From: Halorhodospira halochloris
GTDB lineage: Bacteria > Pseudomonadota > Gammaproteobacteria > Nitrococcales > Halorhodospiraceae
Direction of reading: 5' to 3'
DNA: 64,000 bases
Assembly: GCF_002356555.2 (NCBI RefSeq)
Contig: NZ_AP017372.2
Location: 186,001 to 250,000, forward strand
Position numbers and translations under genes: made by a program. Positions 53,303-62,202 of this stretch are shown here, in pieces. How positions within the stretch are numbered: the first letter of the stretch is position 1; each line of letters begins with the position of its first letter. The notes beneath the pieces were generated by a model, which did no database searches, was not told the origin of the DNA, and saw only the letters and a list, made by a program, of their open reading frames with translations.

Positions 53303-54610
53303 ATGGTTGAGCAGTCGTGCCCTAAGAGCAGCGCAACATCGGTCCCGCCTGATTTGGTCTTGGTGGTAGAAGATAGCCGCTCGATAGCTGGTCTGCTCGC
53401 TGAGAGGATAGACGACGAACTTCACCTTGGGCCGCTAGTGGCCTATGATCGCGCTCAAGCTAAACGGCTGCTCGATGAGAAAGCAGAGCGCATGGTTGCG
53501 GCAGTGCTCGATCTTAATCTGCCTGATGCACCCGATGGGGAGGTAGTCCGGGACGTGGTCAGCCGCGACATCCCGGTGATAGTCCTAACCGCCACCTTGG
53601 AAGACGATTTGCGCGATTACCTTATACGCGTTGGGGTCGCCGATTATGTTGTTAAGGGTGCGATTGACTCGCTGGACACAGTAATTCAGGGGCTGGCTCG
53701 TATTCGCCGCAATCGCGGTATCGGTGCTCTGGTGGTGGACGACTCGCGCTCGGCGCGTCTCCACCTGGTCGAGTTGCTGCGTCGCTGGGGGTTTGGCTGT
53801 GAGCAAGCGGCCAATGGCGAGCAGGCGCTCGAGCGTATGCGCAAGCCTGATAGCGAGATCCGCTTGGTGATATGTGACCAGAACATGCCCGGTATGGACG
53901 GCATTACTCTGATCCGCAATTTGCGCAGACAGTTTCCGGCCCACCGGCTGGGGATCATCGGCGTCTCCAGCTACGGCTCTGGGCTGCTCTCGGCGCGACT
54001 GCTAAAAGCGGGGGCCAATGACTTCATAACTAGGCCTTTCCTCGAGGAGGAGCTTAGCGTAAGGGTCAATCAGAACGTCGACTTACTTGATCTGCTCCGC
54101 CAGGCCGAGGACTTTGCCCGCCGTGATCCTCTGACCGGATTGGGCAATCGGCGTTATTTTGCCGAACTTGCTGCGACTTTAGTCGAGACTTCTGAGCGTA
54201 CTAAGCAGCCACTGGCAGCGCTTGTGGTTGATCTGGATCATTTCAAGCAGATCAACGATGATTTTGGCCATGCAGCTGGTGATGCGGCCCTGCGCTCAGT
54301 CGCCGGCATGCTCGGTGAGTCGGTGCGCCGCGCCGATCTGCTTGCTCGAGCCGGTGGCGAAGAGTTCTATATCCTCTCGCTGGGTCTCGATCTGGAAGGA
54401 GCGAAAAAATTCGCCGAACGTATCCGCACGTCACTAGAACAGCTGGAAGTGCGCTACGCCGGTCAAAGGATTGCCATCTCTGCGAGCATCGGTGTAGCCA
54501 GTTTCTCTCCGCCGCCTTCGGTGGAGGTGCTAGTTGAGGCAGCCGATCTAGCAATGTATGCGGCCAAGAAAAGCGGTCGTAACAACGTAAAGCTGGCTAC
54601 TCAGGATTGA
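53303..54610 (+). CDS. Response regulator with two REC domains and a GGDEF domain
   Basis: 435 residues. REC1 has phospho-acceptor Asp70 (VLDLNLPD) and a short N-terminal tail. REC2 has Asp192 (ICDQNMPGMDG). The diguanylate cyclase domain (about 270-432) has GGEEF at 351-355 with an RxxD inhibitory site (RRAD) five residues upstream. It is likely an active, product-inhibited c-di-GMP synthase under phosphorelay control. No histidine kinase lies beside it. It is inserted between pgeF and clpB, which are usually adjacent; it starts six bases after pgeF. Confidence 0.92.
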   Translation: MVEQSCPKSSATSVPPDLVLVVEDSRSIAGLLAERIDDELHLGPLVAYDRAQAKRLLDEKAERMVAAVLDLNLPDAPDGEVVRDVVSRDIPVIVLTATLEDDLRDYLIRVGVADYVVKGAIDSLDTVIQGLARIRRNRGIGALVVDDSRSARLHLVELLRRWGFGCEQAANGEQALERMRKPDSEIRLVICDQNMPGMDGITLIRNLRRQFPAHRLGIIGVSSYGSGLLSARLLKAGANDFITRPFLEEELSVRVNQNVDLLDLLRQAEDFARRDPLTGLGNRRYFAELAATLVETSERTKQPLAALVVDLDHFKQINDDFGHAAGDAALRSVAGMLGESVRRADLLARAGGEEFYILSLGLDLEGAKKFAERIRTSLEQLEVRYAGQRIAISASIGVASFSPPPSVEVLVEAADLAMYAAKKSGRNNVKLATQD

Positions 54611-54770
54611 AATAGCCGCCAACCTCCCCCACTTATCCGTACAGAGGTAGCTAAGCCTGCTTGTTGACGACGAGTGTCTAAGTAGTGATGGCACTGATAG
54701 TCGGCTTGTGAGCAGGGAGCAGCTGGAGAATATTTCACCGGGGCTGTAGGCCTTGTAGGGGGTGATAGGT

Positions 54771-57386
54771 ATGAGAACAGATAAGCTTACAACTAAATTT
54801 CAGATGGCGCTCGGCGATGCCCAGAGCTTGGCTGTAGGGCGCGATCATCAATTCATCGAGCCGATCCACTTGATGCTGGCAATGCTAGATCAGGAAGGCG
54901 GCGGGGTGCGGCCACTGCTCCAGCAGGCTGGAGTCAGCATCAACAAGTTGCGTTCGCAGCTTGGCGAGGCGCTTGATCAGCTGCCGCAGGTCAGTGGTGC
55001 TGAAGGTGATGTCCATCTGTCCAATGAACTCGCGCGCCTGCTCAATGTTACCGATAAGCTGGCGCAGAAACGCAAGGATCAATACCTCTCGAGCGAGCTC
55101 TTCATGCTCGCCGCGCTGGAAGATGGTAAAACTCAGCTGGCCAAGATCCTGCAGAGCGCTGGTGCTGCAAAAGAGCCTTTAGAGCAGGCCATTGATCAGA
55201 TGCGCGGCGGTGAAACGGTTGATGACCCGAGCGCTGAGGATCAGCGCGAGGCCTTGGAGAAGTACACCATCGATCTAACCGAGCGCGCCGAGCAGGGCAA
55301 ACTTGACCCGGTAATCGGCCGTGACGATGAGATTCGGCGCACGGTCCAGGTGCTGCAGCGGCGGACTAAGAACAATCCGGTCCTCATCGGTGAGCCGGGC
55401 ACCGGCAAGACGGCGATTGTCGAGGGGCTAGCACAGCGCATAGTCAATGGTGAGGTCCCTGAAGGGCTGAAGGAGAAGCGCGTCCTGTCGCTCGATCTTG
55501 GCGCCTTGCTCGCGGGTGCTAAGTACCGTGGCGACTTCGAAGAGCGACTCAAGGCCCTGCTCAAAGAGGTCGGTCAACAGGAAGGCAAGGTTATCCTGTT
55601 TATCGATGAACTTCACACCATCGTCGGCGCCGGTAAGGCCGAAGGGGCGATGGACGCGGGCAACATGCTCAAGCCTGCCCTAGCTCGGGGCGAGTTGCAT
55701 TGCATTGGGGCAACCACACTTAACGAATATCGCCAGAACATCGAAAAAGATGCTGCCCTAGAGCGCCGCTTCCAGACCGTTCTGGTAGATGAGCCGAGCG
55801 TCGAGGATACAGTAGCCATCCTGCGTGGCCTCAAAGAGCGCTATGAGGTGCACCACGGTGTCGAGATAACGGATCCAGCCATCGTCTCCGCAGCAACTCT
55901 GTCGCATCGGTATATAACCGACCGCAATCTGCCGGATAAGGCCATCGATTTAGTCGATGAGGCGGCCTCACGCATACGCATGGAGATAGACTCCAAGCCC
56001 GAGTCTATGGATCGTCTTGAGCGGCGGCTGATCCAGCTCAAGATAGAGCGCGAAGCGCTCAAGAATGAAATCGATGACGCCTCCAAGAAGCGCCTGTCAA
56101 CATTAGAGAGCGAAATCGAGCAACTCGAGCAAGAGTACCGCAACCTGGAAGAGATATGGGGCTCAGAAAAGGCTGCTGTGGAAGGGACGCAATCGATCAA
56201 AGAGGAGCTTGAGCGTGCCCGTCAGGAGGTAGAGGCGGCGCGCCGGGCTGGCGATCTGCAGCGTATGTCGGAGTTGCAGTACGGGCGCATACCGGAGCTG
56301 GAGCGGCAGCTGGATATGGCCTCACAGGCTGATATGTACGATATGAAGCTGCTGCGCAATAAGGTCACCGACGAGGAGGTGGCCGAGGTGGTTTCGAAGT
56401 GGACCGGCATCCCGGTCTCTAAGATGCTCGAGGGTGAGCGTGACAAGTTGTTGCGCATGGAGCAGGCCCTGCATGAGCGGGTTGTTGGTCAAGATGAGGC
56501 CATCGGGGCAGTGGCAAATGCGATCCGCCGCTCCCGCGCCGGTCTGTCTGATCCGAACCGTCCTAACGGCTCTTTCCTCTTCCTTGGCCCGACAGGGGTC
56601 GGCAAGACCGAGCTTTGTAAGGCGCTGGCCGAGTTCCTCTTCGATACCGAAGAGGCGATGCTGCGCGTCGACATGTCTGAATTTATGGAAAAACACTCAG
56701 TAGCTCGCCTTATCGGTGCGCCGCCGGGGTACGTCGGTTATGAAGAAGGGGGCTATTTGACCGAGCACGTCCGGCGTAAACCCTATTCAGTTGTCCTGCT
56801 TGATGAGGTGGAGAAGGCGCACGCCGATGTCTTTAACGTCCTGCTCCAGGTCCTCGATGATGGCAGGCTCACCGATAGCCATGGGCGAACGGTAGATTTC
56901 CGTAACACGGTAATTGTCATGACCTCTAACCTTGGTTCTGAGGTGATCCAGAGCATGGCTGGAGAGGAAGAGGAAGACTACCAGCGTATGCGCGCATCGG
57001 TTATGGAGATCCTCAGCACCCATTTTCGGCCTGAGTTCATTAACCGGGTTGACGATGTGGTAGTCTTCCGGCCGCTGTCGCGCGAACAGATTCGCACAAT
57101 TACCCAGATCCAGGCGCACTATCTCAGTGAGCGGTTAGCCGAGCGCGAGATGGCCCTGGAGCTTACCGATGCCGCAATCGATAAGATTGGCGAGGCCGGC
57201 TTCGATCCGGTCTATGGCGCGCGCCCGCTGAAGAGGGTATTGCAGAACCGGGTCGAAAACGCCTTAGCCCGTGAGCTCCTTGAGGGGCGCTTCGGCCAGG
57301 GTGATCGAATCAAGGTCGACTTCCGCGACGGTGATTTTGTCTTCGAGCGCAGTGACGCGATCGAAGGCGAGTTGGTGGCAGAATAA
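54771..57386 (+). CDS. clpB: ATP-dependent disaggregase ClpB
   Basis: 871 residues from ATG 54771 (GTG at 54762 is an alternative; GGGGGTG is better spaced for the ATG, and [11 protein letters not shown] fits the family). N-domain, AAA1 with [10 protein letters not shown], a long coiled-coil middle domain (about 400-530), AAA2 with [10 protein letters not shown], and the small C-terminal domain. It cooperates with DnaK to dissolve aggregates. I did not find a sure sigma-32 promoter in the 160 bases upstream. Confidence 0.97.
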   Translation: MRTDKLTTKFQMALGDAQSLAVGRDHQFIEPIHLMLAMLDQEGGGVRPLLQQAGVSINKLRSQLGEALDQLPQVSGAEGDVHLSNELARLLNVTDKLAQKRKDQYLSSELFMLAALEDGKTQLAKILQSAGAAKEPLEQAIDQMRGGETVDDPSAEDQREALEKYTIDLTERAEQGKLDPVIGRDDEIRRTVQVLQRRTKNNPVLIGEPGTGKTAIVEGLAQRIVNGEVPEGLKEKRVLSLDLGALLAGAKYRGDFEERLKALLKEVGQQEGKVILFIDELHTIVGAGKAEGAMDAGNMLKPALARGELHCIGATTLNEYRQNIEKDAALERRFQTVLVDEPSVEDTVAILRGLKERYEVHHGVEITDPAIVSAATLSHRYITDRNLPDKAIDLVDEAASRIRMEIDSKPESMDRLERRLIQLKIEREALKNEIDDASKKRLSTLESEIEQLEQEYRNLEEIWGSEKAAVEGTQSIKEELERARQEVEAARRAGDLQRMSELQYGRIPELERQLDMASQADMYDMKLLRNKVTDEEVAEVVSKWTGIPVSKMLEGERDKLLRMEQALHERVVGQDEAIGAVANAIRRSRAGLSDPNRPNGSFLFLGPTGVGKTELCKALAEFLFDTEEAMLRVDMSEFMEKHSVARLIGAPPGYVGYEEGGYLTEHVRRKPYSVVLLDEVEKAHADVFNVLLQVLDDGRLTDSHGRTVDFRNTVIVMTSNLGSEVIQSMAGEEEEDYQRMRASVMEILSTHFRPEFINRVDDVVVFRPLSREQIRTITQIQAHYLSERLAEREMALELTDAAIDKIGEAGFDPVYGARPLKRVLQNRVENALARELLEGRFGQGDRIKVDFRDGDFVFERSDAIEGELVAE

Positions 57387-57506
57387 CCCATGAGTTGAAC
57401 AAGTATCCGCCGCATTCCGCGACTCAATTTCCGTTAGGAAATGGGTCGTCGGAGGCTTCAAATGCCCTATGGGACAAGAAAAACACAATAAGAGGATGGT
57501 AAGCCC

Positions 57507-57902
57507 ATGCCTATCTATGAATATCAGTGCAACAGCTGTGGACATCGGTTAGAGGCGATCCAGGCGGTATCTGATGAGCCGCTCAGCTATTGTCCGGAGT
57601 GTCAGGAGGCCCAGCTTAAACGGCTCGTTTCGGCGGTAGCCTTTCAACTCAAGGGAACTGGATGGTATGAAACGGACTTCAAGAACAAAGGGCGGGGCGC
57701 AGCTAATAAGCCAGATTCGGAAGGCGCGACTGACGCAGATAAGAGTGCCGACGCTAGCGCAGGTTCGGCTAACGATGCGAGCGCTGGCTCGGCAGGGGCC
57801 GGGAGCAATGGGGCAGGGCAGCAAAGCAGCGGAGCTAAGCAGCAGGACAGCGCTAAAGAGAGCTCTAGCCGGAGCAACAAGGAAGCCTCAGCGAGTAATT
57901 AA
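57507..57902 (+). CDS. FmdB-type zinc ribbon protein with low-complexity tail
   Basis: 131 residues. The first 45 form the FmdB/CxxC zinc ribbon (MPIYEYQCNSCGHRLEAIQ, CPECQ) followed by the conserved FQLKGTGWYETDF. The last 75 residues are disordered: repeats of Ala, Ser, Gly, Asp and Gln (AGSANDASAGSAGAGS). In many gammaproteobacteria this gene lies directly upstream of aspS; here the kai operon and a palindrome separate them. Role uncertain. Confidence 0.85.
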   Translation: MPIYEYQCNSCGHRLEAIQAVSDEPLSYCPECQEAQLKRLVSAVAFQLKGTGWYETDFKNKGRGAANKPDSEGATDADKSADASAGSANDASAGSAGAGSNGAGQQSSGAKQQDSAKESSSRSNKEASASN

Positions 57903-58095
57903 ATAATACTACCCGCTGGCGCACTAAACTCGTGCGATGGTGAATCACTGAAAAGCCCTTTGGATAGCAATCGGTACCAGGTTCGGCGGCTGAGACCGAA
58001 TAGCCCAGATAATCCAGAAAGCTGGACCGGAGGGCCTAGCTATGGCAACCTTAGCCAGCTAAGTGAAAATATTGACGTTGAACAAGGCTGATTAA
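57903..58095 (+). promoter_or_regulatory. Structured leader region before kaiC
   Basis: 193 bases without a gene. At least three short hairpins can form in the transcribed direction: TTCGG...CCGAA, TCCAG-AAA-CTGGA and CTTAG...CTAAG. The sequence does not match a riboswitch I know, including the GEMM c-di-GMP class. Confidence 0.35.
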
Positions 58096-59553
58096 ATGAG
58101 TGACTCTGAAAAGGGCGCTTTGGCAAGGGCACAGATGATAGATTCGGCGCCGACCGGGGTGCAGGGGCTAGATTTTGTCCTCGATGGCGGAGTGCCGATG
58201 GGGCGGCCTACACTCCTGCGCGGCGGCCCGGGAACCGGCAAGACGGCCATCGCCCTCAACTTCTTCTGTTACGGCCTGGCCCAAGATGAGCCTAGCGTCT
58301 TGGTAACGTTTGATGAGTCGCCGCAGGCGCTTATCGGCCATGCTGAGGCCCTTGGTTTGCCGCTTACTGAGTATATTGAGGCCGGCAAGGCAAAAGTTCT
58401 CGACATGCGTCCCGATCCGGGTGATGTGGTCGGCGGCGAAGACATCGAGCTTTCGGCCATAATGGCCAGGTTGGGCCATGCCCTTGATCAGCTCGGCGCC
58501 AAACGGCTGGTGGTGGATGCTATAGATGCCATGGATTCAGCCTATGCACAAACTGTGACTCTACGCAGCGAATTAGCGCGCGTCTTTGATTGGATTCGCG
58601 ATAGGGATGTGACAACACTCATTACCGTTGGTGAAGCGCCTGCGTTCAGTAACCAGTTTGGGCTCGAGGATTATGTCGCTGACTGTGTGATCCTCCTGCG
58701 CCAGGAAATGATGCAGCGGCAGATGACCCGTTTGCTGCGTGTCCTTAAGCGCCGCGGCGGGTCGCATGGAACCAACGAATTCCCGTTCCTGCTTGATGCC
58801 AAGGGGGTATTTCTCGCCCCGGTAACCGGCCTGGATCTCCAGGCAACCGTCTCACCTGGCAGGCATAGCACTGGTGTCGCGGGGCTTGACGAAATGCTCG
58901 GTGGTGGTGGCCCCTATAAAGGGTCGGCAATGATGATTTCCGGTCAATCTGGCACGGGCAAGACTAGCATTGCAGTGCAGTTCGTCCGTAGCGCCTGCGC
59001 TGCAGGCGAGCCAGTCCTCTATCTTAGTTTTGAAGAGTCGGCTGACGAGCTACTGCGCAACCAGCAGAGTGCTGGGCTGGACCTAAGCCCTTATTTGACC
59101 TCAGGGGGCAATGGGTTGCTAACCTTAAGCCCGATTCTACCCTCCGAGATCGGCTGGGAGGAGCATCTGTTGCGCATCATGCGCTCGGTTGATCAGCTAG
59201 AGCCCCAAGTTGTAGTGCTCGACCCGATAAGTGCCTTGGCTGACCAGCGTCGGAATGGTCAGGGCAAGGAGATGCTGATGCGGTTATTCTATATGCTAAA
59301 GAGGTCGGGTGTTACTGTAGTCGCCACAGAATTGCTGGGAGATGCTAATGGCGGAGTTAGCAATCTGGAGGTCTCCTCGATCATAGATGTTTGGATAAAG
59401 CTGCGCCGTGATGAGCATGGCGGTCGCTTGCGGCGGATGCTGACGGTAGTCAAGGCGCGAGGTCTGCCAACTTCAGACCAGGTGAGTGAGTATAGGATCA
59501 CCAACTCTGGTGTCGTTGTCGACGCCGCGGGTAGTGTAGGGGGTGAGCGTTGA
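58096..59553 (+). CDS. kaiC: KaiC-family double-domain ATPase
   Basis: 485 residues with two RecA-like domains. CI has Walker A GGPGTGKT (43-50) and VTFDESP (Asp-Glu in place of the usual Glu pair). CII has GQSGTGKT (283-290) and LSFEESADE (Glu pair kept). Near residue 427, EVSSIID aligns with the cyanobacterial HISTITD region, so Ser427-Ser428 stand where KaiC autophosphorylates Ser431-Thr432. No kaiA is seen. First gene of a three-gene operon; its TGA overlaps the kaiB start. A stress or timing regulator is more likely than a full circadian oscillator. Confidence 0.92.
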   Translation: MSDSEKGALARAQMIDSAPTGVQGLDFVLDGGVPMGRPTLLRGGPGTGKTAIALNFFCYGLAQDEPSVLVTFDESPQALIGHAEALGLPLTEYIEAGKAKVLDMRPDPGDVVGGEDIELSAIMARLGHALDQLGAKRLVVDAIDAMDSAYAQTVTLRSELARVFDWIRDRDVTTLITVGEAPAFSNQFGLEDYVADCVILLRQEMMQRQMTRLLRVLKRRGGSHGTNEFPFLLDAKGVFLAPVTGLDLQATVSPGRHSTGVAGLDEMLGGGGPYKGSAMMISGQSGTGKTSIAVQFVRSACAAGEPVLYLSFEESADELLRNQQSAGLDLSPYLTSGGNGLLTLSPILPSEIGWEEHLLRIMRSVDQLEPQVVVLDPISALADQRRNGQGKEMLMRLFYMLKRSGVTVVATELLGDANGGVSNLEVSSIIDVWIKLRRDEHGGRLRRMLTVVKARGLPTSDQVSEYRITNSGVVVDAAGSVGGER

Positions 59554-59831
59554 GCGAGTTGGTACTCAGGCTTTACATCGCCGGCCGGACTCCGGCGGCT
59601 GAGCGGGCAATCCGCAACCTCGAGAGCCTCTTGTCTGAGGCTTACGGTGAGGCTGCTTCTTATAGCGTCGAGGTTATAGATATATTAGAGCGCCCGCAGT
59701 TGGCAGAAGATGAAAGGATACTTGCAACACCGGTAGTAGTTAAGAAGTTGCCGCCTCCGGTTAGGCGGGTAGTTGGTGATCTGTCGGAGCGCGAGAGAGT
59801 TTTGATAGGGCTCGATATCAAGGAGAATTGA
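59550..59831 (+). CDS. kaiB: KaiB-family protein
   Basis: 93 residues of thioredoxin-like KaiB type (LRLYIAGRTPAAERAIRNL, DILERPQLAEDERILATPVVVKKLPPPVRRVVGDL as shorter parts). It starts with TTG: the TTGA overlap with the kaiC stop and GGGGGTG upstream leave no better start. The RIVGD-type end (RRVVGDL) is kept. KaiB binds post-hydrolysis KaiC in known systems. Its TGA overlaps the ATG of the downstream c-di-GMP gene. Confidence 0.93.
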   Translation: MSELVLRLYIAGRTPAAERAIRNLESLLSEAYGEAASYSVEVIDILERPQLAEDERILATPVVVKKLPPPVRRVVGDLSERERVLIGLDIKEN

Positions 59832-61828
59832 TGGAGCCTGCCGTCGAAAATTTTCAGCAGATCGTAGAGTGCGCATCCGATGGCATAGTACTCATCAACG
59901 GGAGCGGCCAGATCCGTTACGCCAACAAGACCGCTGTCGAGCTTTTTGGACGGCCCCTGCTCGAGCTGCGCGGGGAAGATCTTGGGCTGTTTTACTCGCG
60001 TGCCCAGCCAACCGAGATACAGATCCACAATCCGACGCGCGGCATCATCTCTGCCGACGTCCGCAGTGTCGAGCTGGAATTTGGCGGTAAGACCTATGCA
60101 GCGCTTTATTTGCGCGATCTCTCCGAGCGCAAAAGGGTGGAGGACCGGTTGCGCCAATCGGCTGCGGTTTTCGAGTCGACCAGCGAAGGGGTGGTAATAA
60201 CCGATCCGCGTGGCAGGATAGTCGATGTCAACCGGGCATTTACTGACATAACTTGTTACGAGCGCTCCGAGGTCATTGGCAGAACGCCGCGGGTGCTCCA
60301 GTCAGGCCGCCATAGTCCGAGATTTTATCGCGAAATGTGGCTGTCACTGCAGCAAAGAGGGGCTTGGCGGGGCGAGATATGGAACCGGCGTAAGACTGGC
60401 GATATTTACCCTGAATGGCTAAATATCGATAGTGTCTATGGTGAAAATGGCCAGCGAACCCACTACATTGGAGTCTTCACCGATATTTCCAGCGCTAAGC
60501 GTAACCAGGCTGAGATAGACCGCCTGGCTCACCGTGACGCGCTGACTGGACTAGCCAATCGTGTAGCCTTCCGCTCCCACGTCGGTTTGGTGGTAAAGCA
60601 GGCCGCCCAAAATAACTATCGGGTTGGCGCGAGTGTGTTGCTGCTCGGTCTGGATGGTTTCAAGCACATCAATGATAGTCTGGGTATGGCCGCTGGTGAT
60701 CAAGTCCTTTGTGAAGTAGCTCGGCGTCTGGTATCGGTGGTGCCCGGCAACGACAATATTGCCCGCCTAAGCGGCGATGAATTTGCAATTGTGCTTGATG
60801 CCAGGCAGACCAATGAAGGGGCAGCAACGGTCGCCGAGCATATACTCCAGTCTCTCGAACGCCCCATTCAGCTCGAATCCACCGAGGTCTTTGTCGAGGC
60901 CAGTATTGGCATAGCCAGCTATCCGCGTGATGGCCGCAGCGTAGATGGGTTGATCCAGAATAGTGATTCAGCCATGCATCGCGCCAAGCGCTCGGGCGGT
61001 CGAACCTATCGCTATTACGCCAAAGACTGGAATGCTTACGCCCATGATCGAGTGGTTCTGGCCGCACAGTTGCGTCGGGCGATCAGCAATGATGAATTGG
61101 TGCTCTACTATCAACCTCAGATCGACTTGCGCTGCAACAAGGTAGTTGGCCTAGAAGCCCTAGTCAGATGGATCCACGCCGACGAGGGGCTGGTATCGCC
61201 GGTGCGCTTTATCCCCATGGCCGAGGAGACGGGACTCATCGAGCCATTGGGCGAATGGGTTATGAAAAAGGCTTGCCAGCAGGCGGCAGATTGGTGGCAG
61301 CAGGGCATCGAGTTTGGCAGGGTAGCAGTTAATGTCTCTGGAGTGCAGATTGAGCGCAGCGATATGGTTGCGCAAGTCTCGCGGTTCCTGGAGAGCAGCG
61401 GTTTACCCGCAGAGTGTTTGGAGTTGGAGATAACCGAAAGCTTCCTTATGACCCACATCGAAGCTGCCGCGGACCTGCTGGCAGGTCTAAAACATTTGGG
61501 CGTCCAACTGGCCATGGATGACTTTGGCACCGGTTACTCATCTTTGGCTTACCTTAAGGGGCTCGATTTCCATACCCTTAAGATTGATAAAAGTTTCCTT
61601 GAGGGGGTGCCGCAGCAAGGTAGTGATGCCGAAATATTGCGCACCGTGGTAGCGCTGGGTCGTAGTCTTGGCTTCAAGATCTTGGCTGAGGGGGTCGAGA
61701 CCGAGCAGCAACGCTCGTTTCTTATGGATAGTCAGTGCAATTACGCCCAGGGTTATTATTTCAGTCCGCCAGTGCCAGCTCAGGCTGTTCCTGAGTTGAT
61801 CAGAAAGTTCGCTGCGGTTGAGGCTTAA
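59831..61828 (+). CDS. PAS-PAS-GGDEF-EAL c-di-GMP protein
   Basis: 665 residues. PAS1 (about 1-95, FQQIVECASDGIVLING), PAS2 with PAC (100-225, VITDPRGRIVDVNRAF, HYIGVFTDIS), a GGDEF domain (235-395) and an EAL domain (410-660). The GGDEF motif is SGDEF and no RxxD site precedes it. The EAL domain keeps EALVRW, NVSG, ELEITES, DDFGTGYSS, KIDKSF and AEGVET, so phosphodiesterase activity is the likelier output, perhaps GTP-tuned by the cyclase-like domain. AGGAG precedes the ATG, which overlaps the kaiB stop. No membrane segment, so it is a cytoplasmic sensor. Confidence 0.93.
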   Translation: MEPAVENFQQIVECASDGIVLINGSGQIRYANKTAVELFGRPLLELRGEDLGLFYSRAQPTEIQIHNPTRGIISADVRSVELEFGGKTYAALYLRDLSERKRVEDRLRQSAAVFESTSEGVVITDPRGRIVDVNRAFTDITCYERSEVIGRTPRVLQSGRHSPRFYREMWLSLQQRGAWRGEIWNRRKTGDIYPEWLNIDSVYGENGQRTHYIGVFTDISSAKRNQAEIDRLAHRDALTGLANRVAFRSHVGLVVKQAAQNNYRVGASVLLLGLDGFKHINDSLGMAAGDQVLCEVARRLVSVVPGNDNIARLSGDEFAIVLDARQTNEGAATVAEHILQSLERPIQLESTEVFVEASIGIASYPRDGRSVDGLIQNSDSAMHRAKRSGGRTYRYYAKDWNAYAHDRVVLAAQLRRAISNDELVLYYQPQIDLRCNKVVGLEALVRWIHADEGLVSPVRFIPMAEETGLIEPLGEWVMKKACQQAADWWQQGIEFGRVAVNVSGVQIERSDMVAQVSRFLESSGLPAECLELEITESFLMTHIEAAADLLAGLKHLGVQLAMDDFGTGYSSLAYLKGLDFHTLKIDKSFLEGVPQQGSDAEILRTVVALGRSLGFKILAEGVETEQQRSFLMDSQCNYAQGYYFSPPVPAQAVPELIRKFAAVEA

Positions 61829-61967
61829 TAGTGAGTGGCGTACCTGTCTTGGTCGTCATTTCCTCCCTTTTCTAGCCAAAGTCTTTAAGCAATCGAAAAT
61901 GACGTGGGCCGAGTAGCTGGCTTGCACCCAACCACGTAGCTGCTTAAGATTGGCAGTTTTGGCGAAG

Positions 61968-62130
61968 CCCTTAGGGAACCTCTAAAAACTTCGCCGGCGC
62001 CACCATCCGCCCCGGTGTGGAGGACGCCGTGAATCCATCCCTGGAGGCTTCATGGCGCCATCCCTAGCGCCAAGACCTCCACACCGGGGCGGATGGTGGC
62101 GCCGGCGAGGTTTTAGAGGTTCCCTAAGGG
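61968..62130 (-). repeat. Palindromic element copy 13
   Basis: Arms extend outward to CCCTTAGGGAACC / GGTTCCCTAAGGG. The variable part ACCATCCG pairs exactly with CGGATGGT. The inner hairpin has one G-U pair. In the 374-base gap between the GGDEF-EAL gene and aspS; the rest of that gap shows no other feature. Confidence 0.95.
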
Positions 62131-62202
62131 GGGTTCTGAATGAACATTTTTACCGCGCAGCTCGCGCTGTAGTGAATACTCCAACAGTCTGGGAAACATA
62201 CC

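Noticed and set aside
57903-58095. c-di-GMP (GEMM) riboswitch upstream of kaiC
   Set aside because: The hallmark GEMM core and tetraloop receptor arrangement could not be found; only generic hairpins are visible.
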